Positions 1 through 6,444 of a stretch of 25,982 nucleotides of DNA are shown here, piece by piece; within the stretch, counting starts at the first letter, position 1, and every line of letters starts with the position of its first letter. This DNA comes from JBDRGC01 sp043818215 (GTDB taxonomy: Bacteria; Chloroflexota; Anaerolineae; Anaerolineales; UBA11858), in assembly GCA_043818215.1 (NCBI GenBank), contig JBDRGC010000048.1, positions 1-25,982 on the forward strand, given 5' to 3'. Made by a program: the position numbers and the translations under genes. The notes beneath the pieces are model-generated. The model searched no databases. It was given only the letters and a program-made list of their open reading frames with translations, and had not been told where the DNA came from.

Positions 1-415
1 CGTCGAGACCTTTGGACTGCGCCTGCCGGATTTCTTGGTGAATCTCGCGGACGGATTTGCGATTTGCCGCCCTGATGGTTATCTGGAGAACTTCATTTTG
101 ACCTTCTGCTGATCGCTCCACTGGTAAAGAGATATCCACTTCGTCAAATAGGATGAGCCGATTGCGCCAGTCTCGATATGCGTGCAGATGCTTGTTTTCA
201 TCTACTGCTTTTGCGCAGCAGTAGATGATAAAGCCTGTAAATGAAAGGGACTCGTCCGTTTCTTCTTTTATCTCTCGAAGGCGCTGGCGCGGTTTGGTTA
301 CGTCCACTTCTATCAACCCATGAATCCAATGCTTTCTGCTTCCTATTTCCAGCCCATCAATCACGAGTTGCCGGAAAGATGAGAAGGGCTGGATCGTGTA
401 TGCGCGATTGCTCAT
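1..415 (-). CDS. 2-oxoacid dehydrogenase E2 / CAT-like acyltransferase, 3' part missing
   Basis: Minus-strand reading frame from the ATG at 413-415, running off the window start after about 138 codons. The translation begins MSNRAYTIQPFSSFRQLVID and contains IHGLIEVDVTKPRQRLREIK, SLSFTGFIIYCCAKAVDENK and LHAYRDWRNRLILFDEVDIS. This wording is typical of the catalytic core of E2 acyltransferases and the related chloramphenicol-acetyltransferase fold, in stand-alone proteins without lipoyl domains. The conserved C-terminal HxxxD active site would lie outside the window, so activity cannot be judged. A GGGAG about ten bases upstream supports the start. It follows the oxidoreductase gene by about 66 bp in the same direction and may be co-transcribed with it. 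The substrate is unknown. The family call is from residue patterns only. Confidence 0.72.
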   Translation of the reverse strand, partial: MSNRAYTIQPFSSFRQLVIDGLEIGSRKHWIHGLIEVDVTKPRQRLREIKEETDESLSFTGFIIYCCAKAVDENKHLHAYRDWRNRLILFDEVDISLPVERSAEGQNEVLQITIRAANRKSVREIHQEIRQAQSKGLD

Positions 416-481
416 TGATTCGATTCTCCCGAGTGAGTTGTTGGCTTGTGCAGAAATATGGCCGTTGCAGAACCGATAAAT

Positions 482-1480
482 CTACAACAATTCTGGCGCC
501 AACAAAACGATGTTGCCGATGACCTGGCTGCTTTCTAACAGCGCGTTAGCTTGGGCCGCTTCCAGGATAGAAAACTTCTTCATGATGACTGGTTTGATTT
601 TGCCTACTTCCAGAAGACTAAAGAGTGTAACCCAATCTTCCATAAACGGGCGTCTGTAAAGTCGTATTGCACCCGTTCCATAAAACTTGACAGATTTCCC
701 GTTCGGTAGCAAGTTGAACAGAATGATCTGCCCAAATAAACGCAACGTGCGTGAAAAACTCAGGGGATTGGCGTATCCCACCAATGTGCCGCCGCGCCTC
801 AACACCGATAATCCACGCTTGAGGTAGTCTCCGCCCACCCCGTCGAACACAGCGTCCAGGCCATCCGGCTCCATCCGGCGGACCACTTCGACGAAATCTT
901 CTGTGTGATAGTCAATCGATGTCGCCCCGTATTCGGTCAGTATATGCTGTTTACTTTTGGACGCTATTCCGTACATTTTGAGATTGGCCAATTTGCCAAG
1001 CTGTAACAAGGCCGTGCCTATGCCACCGCTCGCGCCAATAATCAACACTTTTTCGCCAGCCTTGACCTTTGCCGACCGATGGAGCGTCTGGTAAGCAACC
1101 AGGTAATTCAAGATCAGTGTGGCAGCTTCCGCCGTATCCAGAGTGGCGGGCACGGGGATTAGCTCTTTCTGGTCGAGAAAAATGTACTCGGCATAGCCCC
1201 CATAGCCCGTCAATGCCGCAACTCTGTCCCCCACGGCAGTGTTGGTGACAGCTCTGCCTATCGAATCCACGACACCTATGATGGCATACCCTGGTATAAA
1301 TGGCACCTTGGGCGCAAAAGGTGTGCGACCGTAGCGGCTCGTAATGTCGGGACCACAGACATGCGTGGCTAGGATTCTTATCCGCGCCTCACGAGCCAAT
1401 GGTGAACGCAGGTCATTCTCAATGACTTGGAGAACTTCCGGGCCGCCTCTTTTTGTCACGATGACACTCTTGTATTTCAT
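482..1480 (-). CDS. Zinc-independent MDR family oxidoreductase (quinone reductase-like)
   Basis: 332 aa, the usual length for medium-chain dehydrogenase/reductases of the quinone oxidoreductase branch. The N-terminal GroES-like part carries GPEVLQV, CGPDITSRYG and PGYAIIGVVDSIG. The Rossmann part carries AGEKVLIIGASGGIGTALLQ at residues 141-160 (NADPH-binding AxxGxxG-type loop) and LDAVFDGVGG. The zinc-ligand cluster of true alcohol dehydrogenases is absent, so NAD(P)H-dependent reduction of a quinone or enone is more likely than alcohol oxidation. The C-terminus has the family pattern EVGKIKPVI...FSILEAAQANALLESSQVIGNIVL. The ATG at 1478-1480 is preceded by AGGA at proper spacing. The acyltransferase fragment follows 66 bp downstream on the same strand. 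The physiological substrate cannot be read from sequence. Confidence 0.88.
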   Translation of the reverse strand: MKYKSVIVTKRGGPEVLQVIENDLRSPLAREARIRILATHVCGPDITSRYGRTPFAPKVPFIPGYAIIGVVDSIGRAVTNTAVGDRVAALTGYGGYAEYIFLDQKELIPVPATLDTAEAATLILNYLVAYQTLHRSAKVKAGEKVLIIGASGGIGTALLQLGKLANLKMYGIASKSKQHILTEYGATSIDYHTEDFVEVVRRMEPDGLDAVFDGVGGDYLKRGLSVLRRGGTLVGYANPLSFSRTLRLFGQIILFNLLPNGKSVKFYGTGAIRLYRRPFMEDWVTLFSLLEVGKIKPVIMKKFSILEAAQANALLESSQVIGNIVLLAPELL

Positions 1481-1574
1481 GGTTTTCCTATTATTTTCTG
1501 TTCGATACTACCATTTGCAGTGGATTTAGGGCGAGCATCAATTAATACGGACTTGCATCCAATGAGTTGCTGGT

Positions 1575-1627
1575 TGGGTGAGGAAGCGGCGTTGCCGCCG
1601 CTCCCTCACCTAAGAACCGTGCTTGAC
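1575..1627 (-). ncRNA. Group II intron 3'-end remnant (domain VI plus half of domain V)
   Basis: Read on the minus strand, this stretch gives AAGCACGGTTCTTAGG followed by a long hairpin (GGTGAGGGAGCGGCG, loop GCAA, then CGCCGCTTCCTCACC). The GCACGGTTC end is the 3' strand of a bacterial group II intron domain V, and the hairpin sits where domain VI belongs. The 5' half of domain V (GAGCC...GAAA) is not found just upstream, so only a 5'-truncated relic remains. The layout matches the end of the fuller intron at 5344-5422. It lies just downstream of the small HTH gene. Confidence 0.5.
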
Positions 1628-1680
1628 AGTTATCTCTTGCATTACAATACCTCCAATGGCGTGGCTCTTGTTACACTGCG

Positions 1681-1857
1681 CTACTGCCGAAGCTGTTCAA
1701 GCAATTCTGGATCGTCTCGGATCAAGAAGGCATTATACTTGGGATGGCGGATCACATGACACGGGGCAATCGTCCCATTATGGATCCGTTTGTAGAGCCA
1801 CTGTCGATACGCCCCGAGGTGAGCAGCCATTTGGGCGATGGTCAGATATCCATCCAT
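1681..1857 (-). CDS. Small HTH (excisionase/MerR-like) DNA-binding protein
   Basis: About 58 aa beginning MDGYLTIAQMAAHLGAYRQW and continuing LYKRIHNGTIAPCHVIRHPK. The pattern 'LTIAQMAAHLG...WLYKRIHNGTI' followed by a residue-rich wing is that of winged excisionase or MerR-like helix-turn-helix modules. I chose the ATG at 1855-1857; an in-frame TTG two codons upstream is also possible. A different-frame ATG at 1961-1963 sits right on the edge of the attC-like site and its frame runs to 1778. A frameshift joining the two cannot be excluded, so the gene may be a broken cassette gene. It ends DPELLEQLRQ. Whether it is a free regulator or a fragment of a recombination or transposase-linked protein is unknown. 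Confidence 0.5.
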   Translation of the reverse strand: MDGYLTIAQMAAHLGAYRQWLYKRIHNGTIAPCHVIRHPKYNAFLIRDDPELLEQLRQ

Positions 1858-1962
1858 TTCCAACTTTGGTTGGTTGTGAGCTAGCTTTTCCCTGCCAACC
1901 GCCTTTCAAACTATGCCGTTTGAGAAATAGATCCCGTCCAACTTTGTGTACAATTTTTGGCA

Positions 1963-2094
1963 TTCTAACGTTTGGTGTGAGCCGCGCCCACCCGCCCCCG
2001 CTGGCGAAACTCGCCTGAAGCACTGAGGCCACCGCGAGCGAGACCCGGTAGTTGAAAGCGCAAGGGTGGGCGTCGGCTCCACACAGTGTTGAGC
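1963..2094 (-). other. attC-like integron recombination site
   Basis: Read on the minus strand, the site starts GCTCAAC (matching RYYYAAC). A three-base spacer is followed by GTGTGGAGCCGACGCCCACC, about 70 bases of variable centre, GGTGGGCGCGGCTCACACC, AAAC and GTTAGAA (GTTRRRY except for the last base). The two long arms pair almost perfectly when one G and one A of the left arm are left unpaired. That AGCCGACGCC / GGCGCGGCT asymmetry is the extrahelical-base hallmark of attC sites. The total of 132 bp lies within the known attC size range. It sits 40 bp behind the stop of the flavodoxin gene in the same orientation, as the attC of a cassette should. No integrase gene is in the window. Confidence 0.78.
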
Positions 2095-2134
2095 GGCGTT
2101 TATTGCACAGAGATGATATTCACCCTATTGTACG

Positions 2135-2656
2135 TTATGACGCCAGGATTGGCTTCAAATCTGCCGCCCAGGCGCGTATGGCATTCCAATCCCGGTGATC
2201 GCCCCCTGACCAGACGCCGAACAGAACACTCAAGCGGAATTTCAGCCGGTCGCCAAACGACGGTACTTTGCTGATGTCTAGCGCCCCAGCAAAGAGGCCC
2301 GTACTGACCGGCTTTACCAGGGCCCGCACCGGGTCCAGCCAGGTCGCCACGTGCGGACGGTATTGATCCGCACCCCGCATGGACAGTGTCATACACACCA
2401 AAAACGCGGCAAAGGGCTTGCGGGCCAGCACCGCCTGATGCGTCTGCATGAATTGCATGGCCTCCGGCAGCCATTGCCCCCCTTGAATGGCACTGCCGGC
2501 CACCACCGCCTGGTAAGGGGACAGGTCTTTGACGCCTTGCATGGGCAGCACATCCACCTGTGCGCCGCCCTCGGCCAACGTCTTGCCAATCGCTTCGGCC
2601 ACGCCAGCAGTGGAACCGGCCCGGCTGGCATAGGTGACAAGGATTCTGTCTGACAT
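2135..2656 (-). CDS. Flavodoxin-domain protein (HemG/Flavodoxin_5-like)
   Basis: 173 aa. It starts MSDRILVTYASRAGSTAGVA, an FMN phosphate-binding loop (TYASRAGST) at residues 8-16 followed by the first helix (AEAIGKTL). LSPYQAVVAGSAIQGGQWLP is the second flavin-contacting loop, and the tail has DHRDWNAIRAWA. Length and order match the Flavodoxin_5 group, which includes menaquinone-dependent protoporphyrinogen oxidase HemG, but many relatives are uncharacterised, so no symbol is given. The start is certain: TAAGGAG overlaps the stop region of the DUF4386 gene 12 bp upstream, which suggests one transcript. The attC-like site follows at once, so this pair looks like a two-gene integron cassette or cassette remnant. 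A cytosolic electron-transfer role is inferred. Confidence 0.82.
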   Translation of the reverse strand: MSDRILVTYASRAGSTAGVAEAIGKTLAEGGAQVDVLPMQGVKDLSPYQAVVAGSAIQGGQWLPEAMQFMQTHQAVLARKPFAAFLVCMTLSMRGADQYRPHVATWLDPVRALVKPVSTGLFAGALDISKVPSFGDRLKFRLSVLFGVWSGGDHRDWNAIRAWAADLKPILAS

Positions 2657-2668
2657 AGATGTTTCTCC

Positions 2669-3403
2669 TTACGATACGCCCCGCCCTAGCTGGAAGAGCC
2701 TGCGGGCAATCAGAATGTACCAGACCATGCTCGAAAGCCCGCCAAGCATGACAATTATCATGGCTACATCCTCTACAGCTGGTATAAAGGATGAGCAGAT
2801 TTCAAAGATTAGAAGCAGCCCAAATCCTAACATTCCTGCGTAAGCGCTTGCCCTGCTAAAAATCTTGCTTCGTAGCATCACCAACGACATTCCAATGCCA
2901 GAAACTTCCAAGAGAAAGAATGCGAGAAATGTGCCGGGTGTGTGACTTCCACCCACTGAAAGCATCGCCTGTCCCGCTGCCGCCAATCCTATTCTTTGGC
3001 TTTCAGTTGTGGCAGCCGCGTATTGATTGCTTAGGTCAAGCATGGGGAAGGCCCGATTCGTTGCATAGAATACTGCTGTACCAAGGATGGAGATTATCAG
3101 GGCAAGGGTAGCATACGTCTTGTTAACTTGCCGGTGGGCGCCATATAGGGCAAAAAAGATGAGTACCCCAAGTGCATCGAGAAGAATATTCAAAAGGCCC
3201 AGATTGCGCAGGCCAAGAAACCAATTGTTTTGAAATAACATGAACCAGTCGATTACAGTTTCAGGTGACGCATTCCCCCCTGGCAAGAAAGTGATGGCAA
3301 TCTCCATGATCCCAACCAGGACTGCTATCAAGGCAGCCATTCCCCCGATTTTGTAGAGACTTTGCCAGTTGGAACCTGCGGTTTCGGCGCTAGATTTATC
3401 CAT
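2669..3403 (-). CDS. DUF4386 family integral membrane protein
   Basis: 244 aa with about six hydrophobic segments. The first is IGGMAALIAVLVGIMEIAIT near residue 20, then the stretches around GLLNILLDALGVLIFFALYG, LALIISILGTAVFYATNRAF, TFLAFFLLEVSGIGMSLVML, AGMLGFGLLLIFEICSSFIP and a final AMIIVMLGGLSSMVWYILIA. The pattern 'LYGAHRQVNKTYATLAL...ATNRAFPMLDLSNQYAAA' fits DUF4386, a family of unknown function common in Chloroflexota and Actinobacteria. It stops 12 bp before the flavodoxin start, whose ribosome-binding site overlaps its end, so the two are probably co-translated. No catalytic residue is recognisable. Confidence 0.8.
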   Translation of the reverse strand: MDKSSAETAGSNWQSLYKIGGMAALIAVLVGIMEIAITFLPGGNASPETVIDWFMLFQNNWFLGLRNLGLLNILLDALGVLIFFALYGAHRQVNKTYATLALIISILGTAVFYATNRAFPMLDLSNQYAAATTESQRIGLAAAGQAMLSVGGSHTPGTFLAFFLLEVSGIGMSLVMLRSKIFSRASAYAGMLGFGLLLIFEICSSFIPAVEDVAMIIVMLGGLSSMVWYILIARRLFQLGRGVS

Positions 3404-4108
3404 GTGTCGATATCTCCTAAATATGATAGATGGTAAAAACCATTTTCCACCTTGTACGAAATATGAGATTAGAAGATTGCGGCCCGAGGTTTACATAACC
3501 TGCTCGCCGACTCTTGCAATCCGAGACTATTTCATAATAGCCAAACTTTGCATTTTTCGCATCGCTTACCGGAGCCGAAGGCGGGTCGGCTACACGCGGG
3601 GGTGCAATCCGTTTGACCGAAACCACCGAATATTTGGTGGGGGCTGGTCAGCGAAGGTTGCTGTTCTAAGGCAAATGCCTCCACTGTAGATTACGTTTCA
3701 TGGATGGCGATGTGTTGGAAGTACATCACCGCAACGGTGATAAGTACGACAGCGGATGACAACCTGCTGCTCATCTTCGGCCATTGCCATGATCAAGTCC
3801 ACCGGTCAGGGGATACTGAATAGCTGGATGAAGCGAAAGTTTGGTAGTGTTCATGGAACCGGTTCCAGCGACTGTTTTTGGCGAGTGATCACTGGACACT
3901 TTGCATACAAATGTCTTTCCCTGTTTCAACGGTCGGACGCATCCTGACTGGTAAAACGACTCGAATGGACGGCAAAACCGACGATTCCGCTCCCACTCTG
4001 GCCGAAAATGGCTTCAAGAGTGTCCAGCAAGGGCAAATTGTGTCCACAGGTTGTGTCCAGTGTTCAAGCAAAAGTGTCCAGTACCAACCTGTAGCTCATT
4101 CGTTCTGA
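3404..4108. other. 705-bp stretch without an intact gene; inverted-repeat relic at 3891-4082
   Basis: No convincing reading frame is present. Visible structure: a hairpin CCACC...GGTGG near 3625-3643; a perfect 12-bp palindrome GGAACCGGTTCC near 3855; and a perfect 12-bp inverted pair, ACTGGACACTTT at 3891-3902 and AAAGTGTCCAGT at 4071-4082, enclosing about 170 bp. Extra GTGTCCA copies lie near 4020, 4040 and 4053. One frame inside the pair reads FPVSTVGRIL, reminiscent of the helix-turn-helix of IS481/IS3-type transposases, but no more of such a protein can be read. The enclosed part looks like a decayed or internally deleted insertion element. Confidence 0.4.
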
Positions 4109-4938
4109 ATGAACACTACCGAATTGCCCGGTGGGGGACAGCGCACCGCACAGGACATGATCGCCCTCATCCGTAGCGCACCGGTCTTCTCGGAAGAAAG
4201 CGCCCGGACGTTGGTAGCTGAGGTGGGCTTGAATTTCCCGGAGATTTATGGCAGTGCGGATGCTCTGGTCCGAATGCTGGGACTGACCCCTGGCAACCGT
4301 AAAAGTGCTGGCAAGGTGGTGGGCACAGAAGCCATTCCGGGGAATCAGCACTACAAGCCGATCATTGTCCAGGCTGTAACCACTTTCTTACGCAGACAGA
4401 CCAAAGAAGGGGACCCCGGCTGGTCCTTGTGGTTGTGGGGACGACGCTATCAACAACGTTCTGACGCTCAACATGCCCGCATCGCGGTAGCTCGTAAGAT
4501 TACCCGCTCGGTCTACTTTATGTGTCGCAAGTGGGAAGCCTATGATGACAGCCAACATAGATTGGTGCAGGAAGACCATGCCCTCCAAACTGACAAACGC
4601 TTGGCCAACACGGCCCAAGCATTGGCTGCTGCTGATATTGTTGGCCTGGAGACCGCAGCACAACTCAAGCAAGCCAATCAAGCCATCAACCAAGCTCTGG
4701 GCATCCGGGTTAGTCGATACAAACTCTGCCCCTTTGACCATGACTTCTCCGTCCAGTCCCTGGGCCTGTCCACCCGGATCGTCAATATACTGTTAAAGAA
4801 CGATATTCTCAGCGTCGGCCAGTTGATCTTACGAGTGGTATCGGGCAATTGCACTCTATCCATAGGCTGGGCCCGAAAACAGCGCAAGCGATTGAAGAAA
4901 CGCTCATCGCCAAAGAGTTCGTCGAACTGCAAGACTGA
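4109..4938 (+). pseudogene. IS110-type transposase C-terminus joined to an RNAP alpha-CTD-like domain, frameshifted
   Basis: Residues 1-150 match the C-terminal Transposase_20 part of IS110 transposases: RTLVAEVGLNFPEIYGSADA, LVRMLGLTPGNRKSAGK, HYKPIIVQAVTTFLRR and ARIAVARKITRSVYFMCRKW. The N-terminal DEDD (RuvC-like) catalytic domain is absent and does not appear upstream. After a linker, about residues 212-235 read VQSLGLSTRIVNILLKNDIL then SVGQLI, the first helices of an RNA polymerase alpha C-terminal (helix-hairpin-helix) domain. Near 4826-4832 the frame must shift by one base. In the new frame LTSGIGQLHSIHRLGPKTAQ then AIEETLIAKEFVELQD ends at a TGA (4936-4938), completing the alpha-CTD fold. 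Without the shift, the original frame stays open to 5107 but becomes meaningless. It is a relic, or a sequencing-error-damaged gene. Confidence 0.65.
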
Positions 4939-4984
4939 ACACATCAAGAAGAGCAACTACAACTGCCATCCACCGGTTTCATTT

Positions 4985-5022
4985 GGAGCGTGTGATGGCA
5001 TTCTGCCATCATACGCGGCTCC
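4985..5022 (+). other. Strong hairpin downstream of the IS110/alpha-CTD relic
   Basis: GGAGC followed by GTGTGATGGCA, loop TTC, TGCCATCATAC, a bulged GCG, and GCTCC. This is a 16-bp interrupted stem with one G-U pair. No T-run follows, so it is not a standard terminator. It lies about 50 bp before the group II intron start. A second small hairpin (CACTTGC...GCAAGTG, 5053-5074) touches the intron 5' end and may be part of the intron target. Confidence 0.5.
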
Positions 5023-5071
5023 TTACAGGAGAAGGCAACCAGCCGTACACCTGCACTTGCGTGCGGTGCAA

Positions 5072-5422
5072 GTGTGCCCCGATGGGTGGGATGACCCAAA
5101 AAGCTAATGCCTGGGGTAATGCCCAGGATATGCTGACGTGGGTCGGGTGCTCAGGAAGGTAGAGGGCTTCCAAGTGTCAGGGCTTTCCCGAAGGACATCG
5201 GGACGATGTAGACGCACGGGCTTGCTCGTAGCGAAAGCGATGTTACACGAAGAAGACATCTGCCAAGTCTCAGTGATTGGAAAGGTTCAATTACAGCGAT
5301 GCCAATGATATTATGCCCTTTGGGTACAATGGCCTGGGTGTCTAGGAGCCGGATGAGTTCGAAAGTCTCACGTCCGGTTCTTTAGTAGGGGAGGGGTGGG
5401 CGACCACCCCTCCTACTATAAC
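5072..5422 (+). ncRNA. Compact ORF-less group II intron (ribozyme, possibly internally deleted)
   Basis: The 5' end GTGTGCCCCGATGGGTGGGA fits the bacterial GTGYG-CCC-RATGGGT start. The 3' part is diagnostic. Domain V at 5344-5378 begins GAGCCGGATGAG, has a GAAA loop, and ends CTCACGTCCGGTTC. The outer stem GAGCCGGA/TCCGGTTC pairs fully, and the AGC triad and ACG bulge are in place. Domain VI follows (AGTAGGGGAGGGGTGG, loop GCGA, CCACCCCTCCTACT), with an A eight bases from a plausible AC end as candidate branch point. No reverse transcriptase is encoded. At about 350 nt it is shorter than most group II introns, so it may have lost parts of domains I-IV. Boundaries are approximate. It sits 18 bp beyond the stop of the convergent TumE-like gene. 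Confidence 0.72.
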
Positions 5423-5439
5423 TTGGGCTGCCCTTTGGC

Positions 5440-5895
5440 TTATTTCTCGACTTCATCTTCATTTATCTCTAACGATTGAGCAACAAGGTTTTCAATTTCA
5501 CCAATAAGAACGGGCAAATTGGGTTGCGCAAAGTTCATATTTGGCGCAGGAATACGATTGTGTTTGATATCTGGCGGAATATGCTTATGATGGGGATGCG
5601 TACTCGCAAGTGCAGGGTTATTAGGATGAGGCTGGGCATCATACCAGGCTATCTTCTCAACGTTATGCCATAGTTCGTACCCATAAAACTCAATTTCAAC
5701 TGTTCCAGTATCAAACGATAAACGCTCTTGAACAGTTATCCGATACCCTTGTGCGAAAGTTAATTCACCCTCAAGTACAGCTACTCGTTTGCCCCGCCGA
5801 ATAACAACTAATGTAGACCGTTGAATTGACGAGAAACGTTGCTTTAGCGTGTATACATATTCTTCGTACTCACGAAGCGATTGGAATGGGTTCAC
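5440..5895 (-). CDS. TumE-like toxin (DUF6516)
   Basis: 151 aa starting at a GTG (5893-5895) with AGGAAG ten bases upstream. The core ERLSFDTGTVEIEFYGYELW, KIAWYDAQPHPNNPALASTH and PHHKHIPPDIKHNRIPAPNM is the signature of the DUF6516/TumE toxin family, with the very conserved HPHHKHIPPDIK motif. The tail QPNLPVLIGEIENLV is also typical. Family members are the toxin part of type II toxin-antitoxin systems; the molecular target is not well established. The gene overlaps the upstream partner by 26 bp, so translation is coupled and the partner is made first, the usual order of antitoxin before toxin. It is full length with no obvious damage. Confidence 0.8.
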   Translation of the reverse strand: MNPFQSLREYEEYVYTLKQRFSSIQRSTLVVIRRGKRVAVLEGELTFAQGYRITVQERLSFDTGTVEIEFYGYELWHNVEKIAWYDAQPHPNNPALASTHPHHKHIPPDIKHNRIPAPNMNFAQPNLPVLIGEIENLVAQSLEINEDEVEK

Positions 5896-6187
5896 GTTGT
5901 GTTGTTCTTCCTATCACATCTACGATGCTTGCTGTTCGCTCCCGTAAGGCTTGAATAGTTCGACGATATTGCCCCTGACGGCGCAAAAGGATTTTATATG
6001 CCCCTGCCCAGTCGCCCCAATCTAGTACCCATACATCATCTTTAGGTTCTTCGCCTTTAATATATGACTCGTAGAACGTTTCTGATAGAACGCCATACTT
6101 GCGCTCATAGACTTCAATATCTTCAGTGAGCGCATGAATATCATCAATTATGTCTTGCAGCGTCATGCCTATTTCTTGATTCGCCAT
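5870..6187 (-). CDS. Putative cognate antitoxin of the TumE-like toxin
   Basis: 105 aa, acidic in its first half. It starts MANQEIGMTLQDIIDDIHAL and continues EVYERKYGVLSETFYESYIK, then DWGDWAGAYKILLRRQGQYR. The 'YERKYG..SETFY..Y..GE......DWGDWAGAY' arrangement occurs in small proteins encoded just before DUF6516 toxins, which supports an antitoxin role; this link is from family memory plus context. It is not a recognisable helix-turn-helix protein, so autoregulation is uncertain. A strong GGAGG precedes the ATG (GTGGAGGTAGTGATATG). The toxin start lies inside this gene in another frame. Confidence 0.65.
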   Translation of the reverse strand: MANQEIGMTLQDIIDDIHALTEDIEVYERKYGVLSETFYESYIKGEEPKDDVWVLDWGDWAGAYKILLRRQGQYRRTIQALRERTASIVDVIGRTTQREPIPIAS

Positions 6188-6208
6188 ATCACTACCTCCA
6201 CATTATTA

Positions 6209-6238
6209 ATTGTACCAGCCATCATTCGCTAAAGACAA
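6209..6238 (-). promoter_or_regulatory. Candidate sigma-70 promoter of the TumE-like operon
   Basis: On the minus strand, TTGTCT (6233-6238) and TACAAT (6209-6214) are separated by 18 bases, ending about 20 bp before the antitoxin start codon. The -10 matches the consensus in five of six positions. The prediction is by eye. Confidence 0.4.
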
Positions 6239-6410
6239 GATTTGACTTATACAGGCAGCCCAACCTTAAGTATATGGAAACGTCCACATAACTGCCTACA
6301 TTTAGATACTATACAGAACTTTCCATACAATCCACAACAACCCTAACTTGACCGACCATCGCAGTATAGCACACTCCAGAACCAAATGCCCGCCTCCCAC
6401 TAAACGCTTC

Positions 6411-6444
6411 TCACGAATCACGAATCACGTTTCACGTTTCACGG
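6411..6444. repeat. Heptamer tandem repeat (TCACGAA/TCACGTT type)
   Basis: Two CACGAAT units followed by two CACGTTT units and a final CACGG. The left half lies outside the 202-aa gene. The right half encodes the last residues of that gene (VKRET) and its stop, so the array has supplied a new C-terminus. It is one of several short-period arrays in the window with different unit sequences. Confidence 0.75.

Noticed and set aside
2100..2474. 124-aa minus-strand frame
   Set aside because: Alternative-frame shadow of the flavodoxin gene.
3565..3620. A second attC-like site (GAGCCG...CGGCTACAC)
   Set aside because: The arms AGCCGA/TCGGCT pair without extrahelical bases, and no RYYYAAC or GTTRRRY box is at proper distance.
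4720..4938. A genuine rpoA gene
   Set aside because: Only a CTD-like domain is present; no alpha N-terminal domain or ribosomal-protein neighbours.
4939..5107. C-terminal extension of the IS110/alpha-CTD frame
   Set aside because: After the frameshift point the original frame has low-complexity, family-free sequence and runs into the intron; the shifted frame ends properly at 4938.
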